DNA of 64,000 bases from Azospirillum brasilense (GTDB lineage: Bacteria; Pseudomonadota; Alphaproteobacteria; Azospirillales; Azospirillaceae). The position numbers and the translations under genes are program-made. Below, in pieces: positions 34,427 through 45,483 of the stretch (within the stretch, counting starts at the first letter, position 1; the number at the start of each line of letters is the position of its first letter). The notes beneath the pieces were generated by a model. It made no database searches. It was not told the DNA's origin and was given only the letters and a program-made list of their open reading frames with translations. Location: NCBI RefSeq assembly GCF_007827815.1, contig NZ_VITH01000002.1:124001-188000 (forward strand). Direction: 5' to 3'.

Positions 34427-35581
34427 TCAGCGGGCGACGGCATCCTCCAGTAGCGACCGGACCACCGCCGGATCGACGTCGCGCTGGGTGAAGGCGTCGC
34501 CCAGGGCGTGCACCAGAACGAAGGTGATGCGTCCGTCCTTGACCTTCTTGTCCTTGGCCATCGACAGGATGAGCCCATCGATGTCCCAGTCCACGCCGGG
34601 CACGTCGGTGGGGCGGACCGGCAGGCCGACGCGCGCCAGATGGGCGCGGGCCTTCTCGGCGTCCGCCGCCGGGCACAGCCCCAGCCGGACCGACAGATCG
34701 AAGGCCAGCACCATGCCGATCGACACCGCCTCGCCGTGCAGCAGGCGGGAGCCGAAGCCGGTCGCCGCCTCCAGCGCGTGGCCGAAGGTGTGCCCCAGGT
34801 TCAGCAGGGCGCGGTCGCCGCTCTCCCGCTCGTCCACCCCGACGATGGCGGCCTTGGCCCGGCAGCTTTCCGTCACGGCGTGGCGGCGGGCGTCGCTGTC
34901 GCCGGCGACCACCCGCTCGCCGTTCTCCTCCAGCCAGGCGAAGAAGCCGGGCAGGCGGATCAGCCCATACTTCACCACCTCGGCGTAGCCGGCCAGCACC
35001 TCGCGCCGCGGCAGGGTGTCCAGCGTGGCGGTGTCGGCGATGACCAGTCGCGGCTGGTGGAAGGCGCCGATCAGGTTCTTGCCGTGCGGGCTGTTGATGC
35101 CGGTCTTGCCGCCGACCGAGCTGTCCACCTGACTCAGCAACGTGGTCGGCACCTGGATGAAGTCGATGCCGCGCAACGCCGAGGCGGCGGCGAAGCCGGT
35201 GATGTCGCCGATCACCCCGCCGCCCAGCGCCAGCAGGACCGCCGACCGCTCGATCCCGCGCGCCAGGACGGCGTCCATCAGCCGTTCGAAATGGGCGATG
35301 TCCTTGGTCTTCTCGCCCGCCGGCAGGACGATGGCCTGGGTCGGCTCGACGCCGGCCGCGCGCAGCGTGCGCTCCAGCGTCGGCAGGTGCCGCGGGGCGA
35401 CGTTCTCGTCGGTGACGACGATGGGCGCCTTGCCCCCGGTGATCGCGGCGATGCGCGGCCCGGCGCCGTCGAGCACCCGGTCGCCGACCAGGATGTCGTA
35501 GCTGCGCGGGCCGAGGTCGAGGCGGACGGTGTCGGTGGCCGTGGCGGTGGGCATGTCGGTGGGCATGTCTGAGGAGGTCAT
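34427..35581 (-). CDS. aroB: 3-dehydroquinate synthase
   Basis: A 384-residue shikimate-pathway enzyme turning DAHP into 3-dehydroquinate with NAD and Zn. It has the NAD-binding region ALGGGVIGDITGFAAAS, PTTLLSQVDSSVGGKTGIN, the zinc ligands in NLGHTFGHALEA, HGEAVSIGMVLAF and a conserved KDKKVKDGRITFVL end. It starts 7 bases after the shikimate kinase stop, forming aroK-aroB. Confidence 0.96.
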   Translation of the reverse strand: MTSSDMPTDMPTATATDTVRLDLGPRSYDILVGDRVLDGAGPRIAAITGGKAPIVVTDENVAPRHLPTLERTLRAAGVEPTQAIVLPAGEKTKDIAHFERLMDAVLARGIERSAVLLALGGGVIGDITGFAAASALRGIDFIQVPTTLLSQVDSSVGGKTGINSPHGKNLIGAFHQPRLVIADTATLDTLPRREVLAGYAEVVKYGLIRLPGFFAWLEENGERVVAGDSDARRHAVTESCRAKAAIVGVDERESGDRALLNLGHTFGHALEAATGFGSRLLHGEAVSIGMVLAFDLSVRLGLCPAADAEKARAHLARVGLPVRPTDVPGVDWDIDGLILSMAKDKKVKDGRITFVLVHALGDAFTQRDVDPAVVRSLLEDAVAR

Positions 35582-35588
35582 GGCGGGA

Positions 35589-36227
35589 TCAGGGCTTGTC
35601 GTGGTGGTGGTGCGCCGGGTGGCGGTGATGATGGTGGTGCGAGGCGTGGGGCAGGGTGATGCCGAAATGGGTCTCCAGCGCCTCGATCACCTGCTCCACG
35701 GTCGCCTCCGGCGGGCGCTCGTCGCTGATCACCGTCAGCTCGGCCTCGGCATAGACGGGGTAGCGGGCGGTCATCAGCCGGCTCAGGATGTCCTTCGGGT
35801 CGCCGGCGTTGAGCAGCGGGCGGTGGGTGCGCCGCGCCGTGCGGGCGAGCAGCACGTCCAGCTCGGCGCGCAGCCAGATCGACACACCGTGGGCGCGGAT
35901 GGCCGCGCGCGTCTCCGGGTCCATGAAGGCGCCGCCGCCGGTCGCCAGGATGTGCACCGGCTGTTCGGTCAGCAGCCGGGTGATGATCCGCCGCTCCACC
36001 GAGCGGAACACCGCCTCGCCGTCGCGGGCGAAGATTTCCGCGATGGAGCAGCCCGCCGCCGTCTCGATCTCCGTGTCGGCGTCGGTGAAGGGCAGGTGCA
36101 GCCGCGCGGCCAGCCGCCGGCCGATCGCGCTCTTGCCCGCGCCCATCAGGCCGACCAGCACCACCGTCTTGGGAAGGGTCTTCGACGGGTCCGGCGGCTG
36201 TCCCTGCGATGGAAGGCGGGCGGTCAT
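35589..36227 (-). CDS. aroK: shikimate kinase with His-rich C-terminal tail
   Basis: A 212-residue enzyme phosphorylating shikimate. Walker A is GLMGAGKS (residues 26-33); FTDADTEIE binds shikimate; RDGEAVFRSVERRI, LATGGGAFMDP and RTARRTHRPLL (lid Arg) follow. The last ~20 residues are unusual: eleven histidines among Ala, Ser, Pro, Arg and Asp, absent from typical AroK and able to bind divalent metals (inference). aroB follows at once; the divergent side leads to the small membrane protein and xerD genes. Confidence 0.94.
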   Translation of the reverse strand: MTARLPSQGQPPDPSKTLPKTVVLVGLMGAGKSAIGRRLAARLHLPFTDADTEIETAAGCSIAEIFARDGEAVFRSVERRIITRLLTEQPVHILATGGGAFMDPETRAAIRAHGVSIWLRAELDVLLARTARRTHRPLLNAGDPKDILSRLMTARYPVYAEAELTVISDERPPEATVEQVIEALETHFGITLPHASHHHHHRHPAHHHHDKP

Positions 36228-36491
36228 GGTGCTGTGGACTTTCCTGATGCGGTTCCGGCCTGATGCGGTTCCGGAGGGCGGGTGTTCGATTCGGTCGCAG
36301 GGGCCTCCGCATGTTGCGCAGCGGCGCCCCCGTGGCTAAAGTGGTACGTCCTGCGTTCATCGGCCATCGGGCCAGCGGTGCGGGCGGTGTGCGATGATTA
36401 GCATGAAAGCGCACCCTTGTCCCAAGCCGCACGGACGCAGACCGTGATACAGCGCCGCCGTTCCTTCCACAGAAACACGACTCCGATCGCC

Positions 36492-36632
36492 ATGAGCCGG
36501 GTTATTTCCGTTCTTTTCGTCCTGTTCCTCTTCGTCATCGGGGGTGGCATGGCCTTCCTTGCCTCCTGGGACATGCCGGCACCGTCCAAGACGGTGGAAA
36601 AGGTCATCCCGGATGAGCGGTTCCCCCGCTGA
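36492..36632 (+). CDS. 46-residue membrane protein
   Basis: From ATG 36492, residues ~4-25 are hydrophobic (VISVLFVLFLFVIGGGMAFL) and the rest is short and polar (PAPSKTVEKVIPDERFP). It is a single-pass or secreted small protein. A TTG start at 36417 would add 25 basic residues, but nothing supports it. The stop lies 20 bases inside the next gene, so the two may be translationally coupled. Function unknown. Confidence 0.55.
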   Translation: MSRVISVLFVLFLFVIGGGMAFLASWDMPAPSKTVEKVIPDERFPR

Positions 36633-38652
36633 CGCCGGGGACGCCGTCGGGAAAGCCGATGGGCGCCGCCGCCGGTTCGCCGCTCCGCCACGGGGCGGAC
36701 GGGCCGGTGCCGGCGCCGTTTCCATGTTTGCCGTCGTCTCTCTCGGCTTGGTTTTGAGCGGCACTCTGGCGGGCGCGGCAACGCCCGCGCTGGCCCAGGC
36801 CGTGCCCTCCGGGCCGCCGATCCGCCTGTTTCCGCCGCCGGACAGGCTGACCGCGCCCGAGGCCGATCCCGGCGGCCAGCCAGGGGCCGGGCGGGTGCTG
36901 GACGATCCGCTGGCGTCGCCGGGGCGGTCCGCCGCGCCGCTGTCGCTGACGCCGCTCCTGGCTCCGGCGCCCGACCGTGCGCCGTCCTTCGACGTGGTGC
37001 CCATCGTGGTGCCGCCCTCGGCCATCGCGGTGGAGACGCTGGGACCGCTCGACCCCGACGGCGCCGGTCCCCTGGCGGGGGCCGCCGGGCTGGGCAACGA
37101 CCCCTGGCGCGGCATCCCGCGCGCCGAGGTGCTGGCCCTGCTGACGGAACTGCCCACCCTCACCCCGTCGCCCGCCGTGAAGGAGCTGCAGCGCCGCCTG
37201 CTGCTCAGCCGCGGCTCGCCCGCCGCCGCTCCCGGCGAGCCCGAACCGGCGCGCCGCTTCGGCGCGCTGCGGGTGGAGAAGCTGGCGGCCATGGGCGACC
37301 CGCGCGGCGCCGCCGACCTCGCCGCGCTGCTGCCCGAGGCGATGACGGCCGACGAGGCCGCCGCCCGCGCCCTGACCGACGCCGAGCTGCTCGCCGGCCC
37401 GCTGGACTGCGCTGCCGCGACGGAGCGCGCCAAGCCCTTCTCCGGCCCCTATTGGCAGCGGGTGGAGCTGTTCTGCCGCCTGCGCGCCGGACGGATCGGC
37501 GGGGGAATGCCCACCGAGACCGGGGCCGCCCCGGCGGGCGACGACCTCGCCTTCGAAATGCTGCGTGAGCAGCCGGGCGGCGATGCCGATTTCCTGCGGG
37601 TGGCCGAAGCGATGGCCGGCGGTCCGGCGGTCCGGCCGCGCAGCCTGAAGGACCCCAGCCCGCTGACCCTGGCCGCCCTGCGGGCGCTCCAGGCCGCGCT
37701 GCCCCCTGACGTGCTGTCCCTGACCGACCCGGCGCGGCTGGCCGCCGTGGCCTCCAACAGCGGCACCGACCCGGCGACCCGCGTGACCGCGGCGGAGCGC
37801 GCCGCCACCGCTCTGTTCCTCGATTCCCGGCGGCTGGAGGAGGCGTACCGCGCCGCCCCGGCCAAGGGCGACGAGCTGCTGCGGCTGAAGGACGCCGCGG
37901 CGCGCGACCGCACGGCTCGCACCCGCGCGCTGGTGCAGCAGGCCATGCTCGCCGCCATGGGCGGCGTGCGGCGGGTGGAGCTGGCCGGGCTGGCGCTGGA
38001 GCTTCTCGACCCGCCGATGCTGGCCGGGCCGGTGGGGGCGGTGGTGGCCGACATGCTCGACACCCTGTCGCCGACTCCCGACGCCGCCGCCCTGGCGCCC
38101 GCCGCGGCGCGGCTCTGCTTCGCGCTGGGCCGGGCCGACAAGGGCAAGCGCTGGCACGATCTCGCCCTGCGCAGCCGCCCCACGGCGGAGGTGGCGCGGC
38201 TGTGGCCGCTCGCCGTCATCGCGCTCGGTCCGCCGCCGGGCGGCGGGGCGCTGGGCCTCGCCGGGTGGCTGGACGAATCGCTGCGCGGCGCCGATCCGGA
38301 GGCCCGCGCCCGCGTCGCCGGGCAGTTGGCCCTGCTCCAGGCGATGGGCCTCGCGGTGCCGGAGGAGGCGTGGCGCCGGACCGCCGACCCCGAGGAGTCG
38401 GCGCCCACGCCCGCGGATGCCGCCCGTCCTCCCACCGCCGACCCCGCCCTGTGGCAACGCTTGGCCGAGGCCTCCGCCGACCGGCGCGTCGGCGAGACGG
38501 CGCTGGCCGCCCTGCTTTTGCTCGGCAACGCCGGGCCGGCGGGCACGCCGCCCGCGGTGGTGGCGCGGGTGGTGGGTGCCCTGCGCGCCGTGGGTCTGGA
38601 CGGCGACGCCCGCGCCATCGCCCGTGAAGCCGCCGCGGCCCTGGCCGGATGA
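36613..38652 (+). CDS. uncharacterised exported protein coupled to xerD
   Basis: A 679-residue Ala/Leu/Pro/Arg-rich protein. From ATG 36613 there is a long basic start, then a signal-like segment VVSLGLVLSGTLAGAATPALA, so it is probably exported; an ATG at 36724 would give a shorter signal. The mature part has a Pro-rich region (~70-170) and then a long alpha-helical array, rich in paired helices such as ALLTELPTL and ELAGLALELLDPPMLAG, reminiscent of helical-repeat scaffolds. I recognise no family. Its last bases overlap the xerD start (ATGA), so the two are translationally coupled. Confidence 0.7.
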   Translation: MSGSPADAGDAVGKADGRRRRFAAPPRGGRAGAGAVSMFAVVSLGLVLSGTLAGAATPALAQAVPSGPPIRLFPPPDRLTAPEADPGGQPGAGRVLDDPLASPGRSAAPLSLTPLLAPAPDRAPSFDVVPIVVPPSAIAVETLGPLDPDGAGPLAGAAGLGNDPWRGIPRAEVLALLTELPTLTPSPAVKELQRRLLLSRGSPAAAPGEPEPARRFGALRVEKLAAMGDPRGAADLAALLPEAMTADEAAARALTDAELLAGPLDCAAATERAKPFSGPYWQRVELFCRLRAGRIGGGMPTETGAAPAGDDLAFEMLREQPGGDADFLRVAEAMAGGPAVRPRSLKDPSPLTLAALRALQAALPPDVLSLTDPARLAAVASNSGTDPATRVTAAERAATALFLDSRRLEEAYRAAPAKGDELLRLKDAAARDRTARTRALVQQAMLAAMGGVRRVELAGLALELLDPPMLAGPVGAVVADMLDTLSPTPDAAALAPAAARLCFALGRADKGKRWHDLALRSRPTAEVARLWPLAVIALGPPPGGGALGLAGWLDESLRGADPEARARVAGQLALLQAMGLAVPEEAWRRTADPEESAPTPADAARPPTADPALWQRLAEASADRRVGETALAALLLLGNAGPAGTPPAVVARVVGALRAVGLDGDARAIAREAAAALAG

Positions 38653-39668
38653 GTCCCATGCCCAAAACACCCCTGCCGAAAGCCCAGCCGAAGCGGCGCG
38701 GGCGCCCCTGCAAGCCGCGCCCGATCGCGGCCTCGCCCCATGTCGACGCCTTCCTGGACATGCTGACGGCGGAGCGCGGCGCCGCGCTCAACACCCGCAT
38801 GGCCTACGAGCGCGACCTCGCCGACCTCGCCCTCTGGCTGGCCCAGCGCGGCCAGCCGCTGGAGAAGGCGGTGACGGAGGATCTGCGCGCCTACCTCGCC
38901 TTCCAGTATGTGGAGGGCGGGCAGAAGCCGGCGCCGCGCACGCTGGCCCGCCGCCTGTCGGCGATGCGCCAGTTCTACCGCTTCCTGGTCTCGGAAGGCC
39001 GGCGGGTGGACGATCCGGCTTCGGCGCTCGACAGCCCGAAGCAGGGCCGCCCGCTGCCCAAGATCCTGACGGTGGAGGAGGTCACCCGCATGATCGACTC
39101 CGCCCAGACCCGCGGCGGGCCGGAAGGGCTGCGGCTGGTCGCGCTGCTGGAGGTGCTCTACGCCACCGGCCTGCGCGTGTCGGAGCTGGTCGGCCTGCCG
39201 ATGGCGGCCATCCTGCGCGACGGGCGCGGCCTGATTGTGCGCGGCAAGGGCGGGAAGGAGCGCATGGTGCCGCTGTCCGAACCGGCTTCCGCCGCGCTGG
39301 GCGCCTATCTGCCCTGGCGGAGCCACTTCATCCTGGCCGGGCGGGAGAACGGGCCGATCGCCTTCCTCTTCCCGTCGCGCAGCTCCACCAACGGGCACCT
39401 GACGCGCCAGCGGTTCGCCCAGCTTCTGAAGGAGCTGGCCATCGAGTCGAACATCGACCCGGAGAAGGTCAGCCCCCACGTCCTTCGCCACGCCTTCGCC
39501 ACGCATCTGCTCGACCGCGGGGCGGACCTGCGCTCGGTCCAGAAGATGCTGGGCCACGCCGACATCGCCACAACCCAGATCTACACTCACGTGGTGTCGG
39601 AGCGGCTGAAACAGGTCGTGCACGAGCATCACCCGCTCGCCCGGCGAAAGACCGTTCGCACGCAATAG
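38649..39668 (+). CDS. xerD: tyrosine recombinase XerD
   Basis: A 339-residue site-specific recombinase that resolves chromosome dimers at dif with XerC. It has an N-terminal SAM-like core-binding domain (~30-115) and the catalytic domain with Arg176 (ATGLRVSEL), Lys200 (GKGGKER), His277/Arg280 (HVLRHAFATHLL), His303 (LGHADI) and nucleophile Tyr312 (IYTHV). The spacings match Escherichia coli XerD. The basic N-terminal ~25 residues are longer than usual. Its start overlaps the preceding gene's stop. Confidence 0.95.
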   Translation: MSPMPKTPLPKAQPKRRGRPCKPRPIAASPHVDAFLDMLTAERGAALNTRMAYERDLADLALWLAQRGQPLEKAVTEDLRAYLAFQYVEGGQKPAPRTLARRLSAMRQFYRFLVSEGRRVDDPASALDSPKQGRPLPKILTVEEVTRMIDSAQTRGGPEGLRLVALLEVLYATGLRVSELVGLPMAAILRDGRGLIVRGKGGKERMVPLSEPASAALGAYLPWRSHFILAGRENGPIAFLFPSRSSTNGHLTRQRFAQLLKELAIESNIDPEKVSPHVLRHAFATHLLDRGADLRSVQKMLGHADIATTQIYTHVVSERLKQVVHEHHPLARRKTVRTQ

Positions 39669-39811
39669 CGTTGCGCGCAAAAGGGGTGGTCCTTTCAAAA
39701 TATACCAATCCGGCTATGGCGGCTTCTCCCGCTGTGGTATAGCCCTTGTCCCAATGGGGTTGGCCGGCGCGGGCGCGCCGGGCCGCCCCGGCGACGAACA
39801 GGGGGAACCGC

Positions 39812-41416
<1,605 letters not shown>

Positions 41417-41425
41417 GGCCCCCAC

Positions 41426-41518
41426 CCTAACCCTCCCCCGCTGCGCAGGGGAGGGGACTGCCGCCGCTTCGCGATCATCTCCCTCCCCTGCGCAGCGGGG
41501 GAGGGCCGGGGTGGGGGC
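41426..41518. repeat. GC-rich palindromic repeat, copies 2 and 3 (inverted pair)
   Basis: Two nearly identical ~40-base elements in inverted orientation, separated by about 24 bases. Each has CCCTCCCCCGCTGCGCAGG and its complement, with outer GCCCCCACC / GGTGGGGGC. It sits between malate synthase and the DMT transporter gene and could also stop transcription. Confidence 0.85.
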
Positions 41519-41622
41519 AACACTCAGGCGCGTTACCAGCCTGCCCGACCGGCTTGGCAAAAGGCGGGGGCTTCGCCATGTTCGCTGGCCCGTCCGCGTC
41601 CTGAGCCAGAGGTTCCGTTCCC

Positions 41623-42537
41623 GTGTCCACCCTGTCCACCGTCCCGCCGATCTCGCGCGGGGCCGAATCGCTTGCGCTGCTCCTCTTGGTCGGCGGTTTG
41701 ATCGGGGTGATCTTTCCGGTCACCAAGATCGCGCAGGCGGCCGGCGTGCCGCCGCTGCCCTGGGCCTTTTCCATGATGCTGGGCGCCGGAGTGATCCTGG
41801 CCGGGCTGGCGCGTTTCAAACGGCAAGCGATGCCGCTGACCGGGCGGTACCTGCGCTATTTCGCAGTGTCGGGGCTGCTGTCCATGGCGCTGCCCAACGT
41901 GGTGCTGTTCTTCGTCATGCCCTGGCTGGGGGCCGGGCTGTCGGCGGTGGTCTACACGCTGCCGCCAATCCTGACGCTGCTGATGGCCGTGGCGGTGCGG
42001 ATCGAGACGCCCGACCGCGGGCGGGTGGCGGGCATCCTGCTCGGATTCGTCGGCGCGCTGATGATCGTCGGACCACGCGGCAGCCTGCCCTCGCCCGATC
42101 TGGCCGGCTGGATGGCGCTGGCCTTCGTCATGCCGCTGTCGGTCGCGGCGGGCAACGTCTACCGCACCATGGCCTGGCCGCCGGGTGGGCAGCCGGTGGC
42201 GCTCGCCGCGGGGACCATGCTGGGCGGGGCAGGATGGGTCCTGCTCGCGTTGCTCGGCACCGGGGCGGTGGCAGAGCTTCCGGCGCTGGGTCTCGCGCCC
42301 GGACTGGCCCTGCTCCAGATCGCGGTGACGGCGCTGACCTACGTGCTGTATTTCCGGCTCCAAGTCGTCGCCGGGCCGGTCTATCTCAGCCAGATCGGCT
42401 ACGTGGCGACCTCCGTCGGTTTGGGCACCGGGACGCTGCTGTTTGGCGAGCGCTATTCCCCTTGGGTGTGGGGCGGAGCGGCGGTGATCGTCCTGGGGGT
42501 GCTTCTGGTCAGTTTTGGCCGGCGATTCGCGCGATAA
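41623..42537 (+). CDS. DMT/EamA family transporter
   Basis: A 304-residue inner-membrane protein with about ten hydrophobic spans and the two EamA repeats (residues ~17-150 and ~155-300; for example LLLLVGGLIGVIFPVTKIA and LVLLVSFGRRF at the end). Family members export amino acids or drugs, or import metabolites. It starts at GTG 41623; no ATG is available nearby. The substrate is unknown. accA lies 87 bases downstream. Confidence 0.85.
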   Translation: MSTLSTVPPISRGAESLALLLLVGGLIGVIFPVTKIAQAAGVPPLPWAFSMMLGAGVILAGLARFKRQAMPLTGRYLRYFAVSGLLSMALPNVVLFFVMPWLGAGLSAVVYTLPPILTLLMAVAVRIETPDRGRVAGILLGFVGALMIVGPRGSLPSPDLAGWMALAFVMPLSVAAGNVYRTMAWPPGGQPVALAAGTMLGGAGWVLLALLGTGAVAELPALGLAPGLALLQIAVTALTYVLYFRLQVVAGPVYLSQIGYVATSVGLGTGTLLFGERYSPWVWGGAAVIVLGVLLVSFGRRFAR

Positions 42538-42624
42538 GCTGTGGCATCGCCGCCGCGCACCGTGGTACCAAGGCCGGTCCGCGACGTCCGCGTCCTATCC
42601 TATTCGGTCCGTGATCCTTCCGGC

Positions 42625-43581
42625 ATGCAAACCTTCCTGGAATTCGAAAAGCCGATCGCCGAGCTTGAAGGCAAGATCGAGGAACTGCGCCACCTGACCA
42701 ACGCCGGCGACATCAACATCGCCGACGAAGTGACGAAGCTGCAGACCAAGGTCGACAAGCTCCTCCGGCAGACCTACGCGAAGCTCACCCCGGCGCAGAA
42801 GGTTCAGGTGGCCCGCCACCCCAACCGTCCGCACTGTCTGGACTATGTGAAGGGGCTGATCGACGACTTCACGCCGCTGGCCGGCGACCGCGGCTTCGCC
42901 GAGGACCGCGCGGTCATCGGCGGGCTGGGCCGCTTCCGTGGGCGCTCGGTCGTGGTGATCGGGCAGGAGAAGGGCCACGACACCGAGACGCGCGTGCGCC
43001 ACAACTTCGGCATGGCCAAGCCCGAGGGCTACCGCAAGGCCCAGCGCCTGATGGACCTCGCCGACCGCTTCACGCTGCCGGTCGTCTCGCTGGTCGACAC
43101 CGCCGGCGCCTTCCCCGGCGTCCAGGCGGAGGAGCGCGGCCAGGCCGAGGCCATCGCCAAGAGCATCGAGCGCTGCCTGCGCCTGACCGTGCCCATGGTG
43201 GCCGCGGTGATCGGCGAGGGCGGGTCCGGCGGCGCCATCGCCATCGCGACCGCCGACCGGGTGCTGATGCTGGAGCACGCCATCTACTCCGTCATCTCGC
43301 CGGAGGGCTGCGCGTCGATCCTGTGGCGCAACCCCGACATGGCCGGCGAGGCCGCCGTCGCGCTGCGCCTGATCAGCCACGACCTCAAGGAGCTCGGCGT
43401 CATCGACCGGGTGGTGAGCGAGCCGATCGGCGGCGCCCATCGCGACCCGGCGGAAATCGTCAAGGCGCTGGGCGACGCCATCGAGGAGTCGCTGGGTGAA
43501 CTCGACGGGCTGGATGGCGCGGCGATCCGCGCCCAGCGCCGCCAGAAGTTCCTCGACATGGGCCAGAAGGGCCTGGGGTAA
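42625..43581 (+). CDS. accA: acetyl-CoA carboxylase carboxyltransferase subunit alpha
   Basis: A 318-residue subunit that, with AccD, moves the carboxyl group from biotin to acetyl-CoA in fatty-acid synthesis. It has [90 protein letters not shown] and [14 protein letters not shown] 42625 is the family start. A MAPEG gene starts 6 bases after its stop. Confidence 0.96.
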   Translation: MQTFLEFEKPIAELEGKIEELRHLTNAGDINIADEVTKLQTKVDKLLRQTYAKLTPAQKVQVARHPNRPHCLDYVKGLIDDFTPLAGDRGFAEDRAVIGGLGRFRGRSVVVIGQEKGHDTETRVRHNFGMAKPEGYRKAQRLMDLADRFTLPVVSLVDTAGAFPGVQAEERGQAEAIAKSIERCLRLTVPMVAAVIGEGGSGGAIAIATADRVLMLEHAIYSVISPEGCASILWRNPDMAGEAAVALRLISHDLKELGVIDRVVSEPIGGAHRDPAEIVKALGDAIEESLGELDGLDGAAIRAQRRQKFLDMGQKGLG

Positions 43582-43587
43582 GACGCC

Positions 43588-44130
43588 ATGGCCGCCGCAC
43601 CGGAGACCCGTCCCTCCAAGACCCGTCTTCTGCGTCTGGCGGCCACCGTCAACCTTGCCGCGGTGGCGGTGGCGCTGCTGGCCCTGTGGCTGCTGCCGCC
43701 GCTGTTCGCGCCGCCGCCCGGCATCGCCGATCCGGGCGCGCGCATGGCCTTCTGGGGGCGGCTCGTCCTCTGGCCGGCGCTGGTGCTGTTCCTGACGGTG
43801 GGCGGGGTGCTGGTCGCCCGCGCCCGCTCCGTCGCCCTGAACCCCATCGACGACGCCGAGTCGCGCTTCTACCGGGTCAGCCAGCGCGTGCTGACCAACA
43901 CGGTGGAGCAGACGCTGATCTTCGTGCCCGCCCTGGCGGCGCTGGTGGCGCAGATGCCGCTGCCCGACCTGGGCTTCGCCCGGCTGGCGACCGCGCTCTT
44001 CGTGCTGGGCCGCCTGCTGTTCTGGGCGGGTTACCTGATCCATCCCTATGTGCGGGCGCCGGGCATGGCGGTCACGCTGACCGTCAACCTCGTCGTTCTG
44101 GGCTGGGCGCTGCTGCTCGCCATCGCCTGA
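43588..44130 (+). CDS. MAPEG family membrane protein
   Basis: A 180-residue protein with four hydrophobic spans (for example VAVALLALWLLPPLF, VLFLTVGGVLVARA, LGFARLATALFVLGRLLFWAGYL, LVVLGWALLLAI). The stretch RVSQRVLTNTVEQTLIFVPALAAL is the MAPEG core. The family includes microsomal glutathione transferases and leukotriene synthase-like proteins; bacterial members are mostly uncharacterised. It is 6 bases after accA and probably co-transcribed. Confidence 0.85.
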   Translation: MAAAPETRPSKTRLLRLAATVNLAAVAVALLALWLLPPLFAPPPGIADPGARMAFWGRLVLWPALVLFLTVGGVLVARARSVALNPIDDAESRFYRVSQRVLTNTVEQTLIFVPALAALVAQMPLPDLGFARLATALFVLGRLLFWAGYLIHPYVRAPGMAVTLTVNLVVLGWALLLAIA

Positions 44131-44215
44131 CACCGCGCCTTTTCACGGCCCGTCTCCCCGGTGCGTCACCTTATGGCATCGCTTGACCATGCGCCCTTGG
44201 GCCGATGGAGGTGCC

Positions 44216-44476
44216 ATGAAACTCCTGTCCCGTTTCCCCACCCTGTTGCAGATCGCCCAGTCGGCCGTCCTGCTGCTGAGCGCGCTCTTCGAGCTGTTCG
44301 ACACCATGCTGGAGGACTTCGTCGGCAGGGAGATCACCACCGCGCACGGCCTGTTCCTGTTCGCCGCCGGCAAGATGATCAAGGAATGGCTGGAAGTGCG
44401 GAACGAATTCTCCGAAACGCGGGAGAAGGTCGGCAGCGCTCGGGGGCGGGAGTCCGCATCACCGCACGCCGGCTGA
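44216..44476 (+). CDS. 86-residue hypothetical protein
   Basis: Starts at ATG 44216 after ATGGAGGTGCC, a good ribosome site. The middle (LLQIAQSAVLLLSALFELFDTMLEDF, GLFLFAAGKMIKEWLEV) is amphipathic to hydrophobic and could lie along or in the membrane; the end is charged (NEFSETREKVGSARGR). No family recognised. It is convergent with corA, with 7 bases between stop codons. Confidence 0.65.
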   Translation: MKLLSRFPTLLQIAQSAVLLLSALFELFDTMLEDFVGREITTAHGLFLFAAGKMIKEWLEVRNEFSETREKVGSARGRESASPHAG

Positions 44477-44483
44477 GCGGTCG

Positions 44484-45467
44484 CTACAGCCAGCGCCGCC
44501 GTTTGAAATAGAGCATCGGCAGCGTCGCCGACAGGATCATCAGCATCACCGCAAGCGGATAGCCGAGGGTCCAGTTCTTCTCGGGCATGTGCACGAAGTT
44601 CATGCCGTAGATGCTGGCGACCAGGGTCGGTGGGAACAGGGCGACCGTCAGGATCGAAACGATCTTGATGATCTCGTTCTGCTCCACGTTGATGCGGCCC
44701 AGCGTGGTGTCCAGCAACAGGCTGACCTTGCCCGACAGGAACTGGGCGTACTCGCCGAGCCCCGTCACGTCCTGCAGGGCGGCGCGCGCCCAGCGCCGGG
44801 TCCGCTTGGCCGGGGTCCAGCCCTCGCCGCGGGCCAGGAAGGTCAGCAGGCGGTTGAGCGTCGACAGGCTGACATGGGCCTTGCCGATCAGGTGCCCGGT
44901 GTGGCCGATGCGTTTGAGCGTGCGGGCGTCGTCCCGCCGCTCCCCCTTGACCGGCAGGGCGCGGCCGCGGAAGGCGCGGCTGCCCATGGTGTCCAGCTCA
45001 AGCCCGACGCGGCGCAGGACGGCGGCGGTGCGCTCCACCACCCCGTCCAGCAGGGCGGCCAGGACCGCCTCGGCCGTCAGCTCCCCGCCGCCGTTGCGGG
45101 TGACGCGGCGGCGGAAGGCCAGGAAGGGCTGCGGATCGACGGCGTGGATGGTGGCGAGCCGCCCACCGGCCAGGACGAAGCTGACCGGCACGATGCGCGG
45201 CTGGTCGGTGTCGGCCCAGACCAGGACGAGCGCGGTCATGTGGATGGCGCCGGGGATGATGCGCAGGCGGCTCGATTCCTCGATCTCCGCCATCTGCTCC
45301 CGAGTCGGCAGCTTGATGCCCATCAGCGCCTCGGCGCGGGTCAGCTCCTCCGGCGTCGGGTTCTGCAGGTCGAGCCAGACGGCCTCGGTGGGCAGCGGGG
45401 TGCGGACGCCCTCGGCCTCGCGGGCCCAGCGCAGCCGGTCACCGTCGCAGGCGAAGACGTGGAGCAT
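44484..45467 (-). CDS. CorA family divalent metal transporter (ZntB/CorA type)
   Basis: A 327-residue protein with a large cytoplasmic N-terminal domain (LHVFACDGDRLRW..., residues 1-260) and two C-terminal spans (VSILTVALFPPTLVASIYGMNF, AVMLMILSATLPMLYF). The loop has the GMN signature of CorA channels (YGMNFVHMPE). CorA members move Mg(2+) or Co(2+); ZntB members move Zn(2+). The sequence does not settle which. ATG 45467 is chosen; it lies 16 bases after the preceding small gene. Confidence 0.88.
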   Translation of the reverse strand: MLHVFACDGDRLRWAREAEGVRTPLPTEAVWLDLQNPTPEELTRAEALMGIKLPTREQMAEIEESSRLRIIPGAIHMTALVLVWADTDQPRIVPVSFVLAGGRLATIHAVDPQPFLAFRRRVTRNGGGELTAEAVLAALLDGVVERTAAVLRRVGLELDTMGSRAFRGRALPVKGERRDDARTLKRIGHTGHLIGKAHVSLSTLNRLLTFLARGEGWTPAKRTRRWARAALQDVTGLGEYAQFLSGKVSLLLDTTLGRINVEQNEIIKIVSILTVALFPPTLVASIYGMNFVHMPEKNWTLGYPLAVMLMILSATLPMLYFKRRRWL

Positions 45468-45483
45468 GGCGGCCCCCTGGCTT

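Noticed and set aside
37449-39698. Long minus-strand frame opposite xerD and the exported protein gene
   Set aside because: Shadow frame; the XerD catalytic residues on the plus strand are unmistakable.
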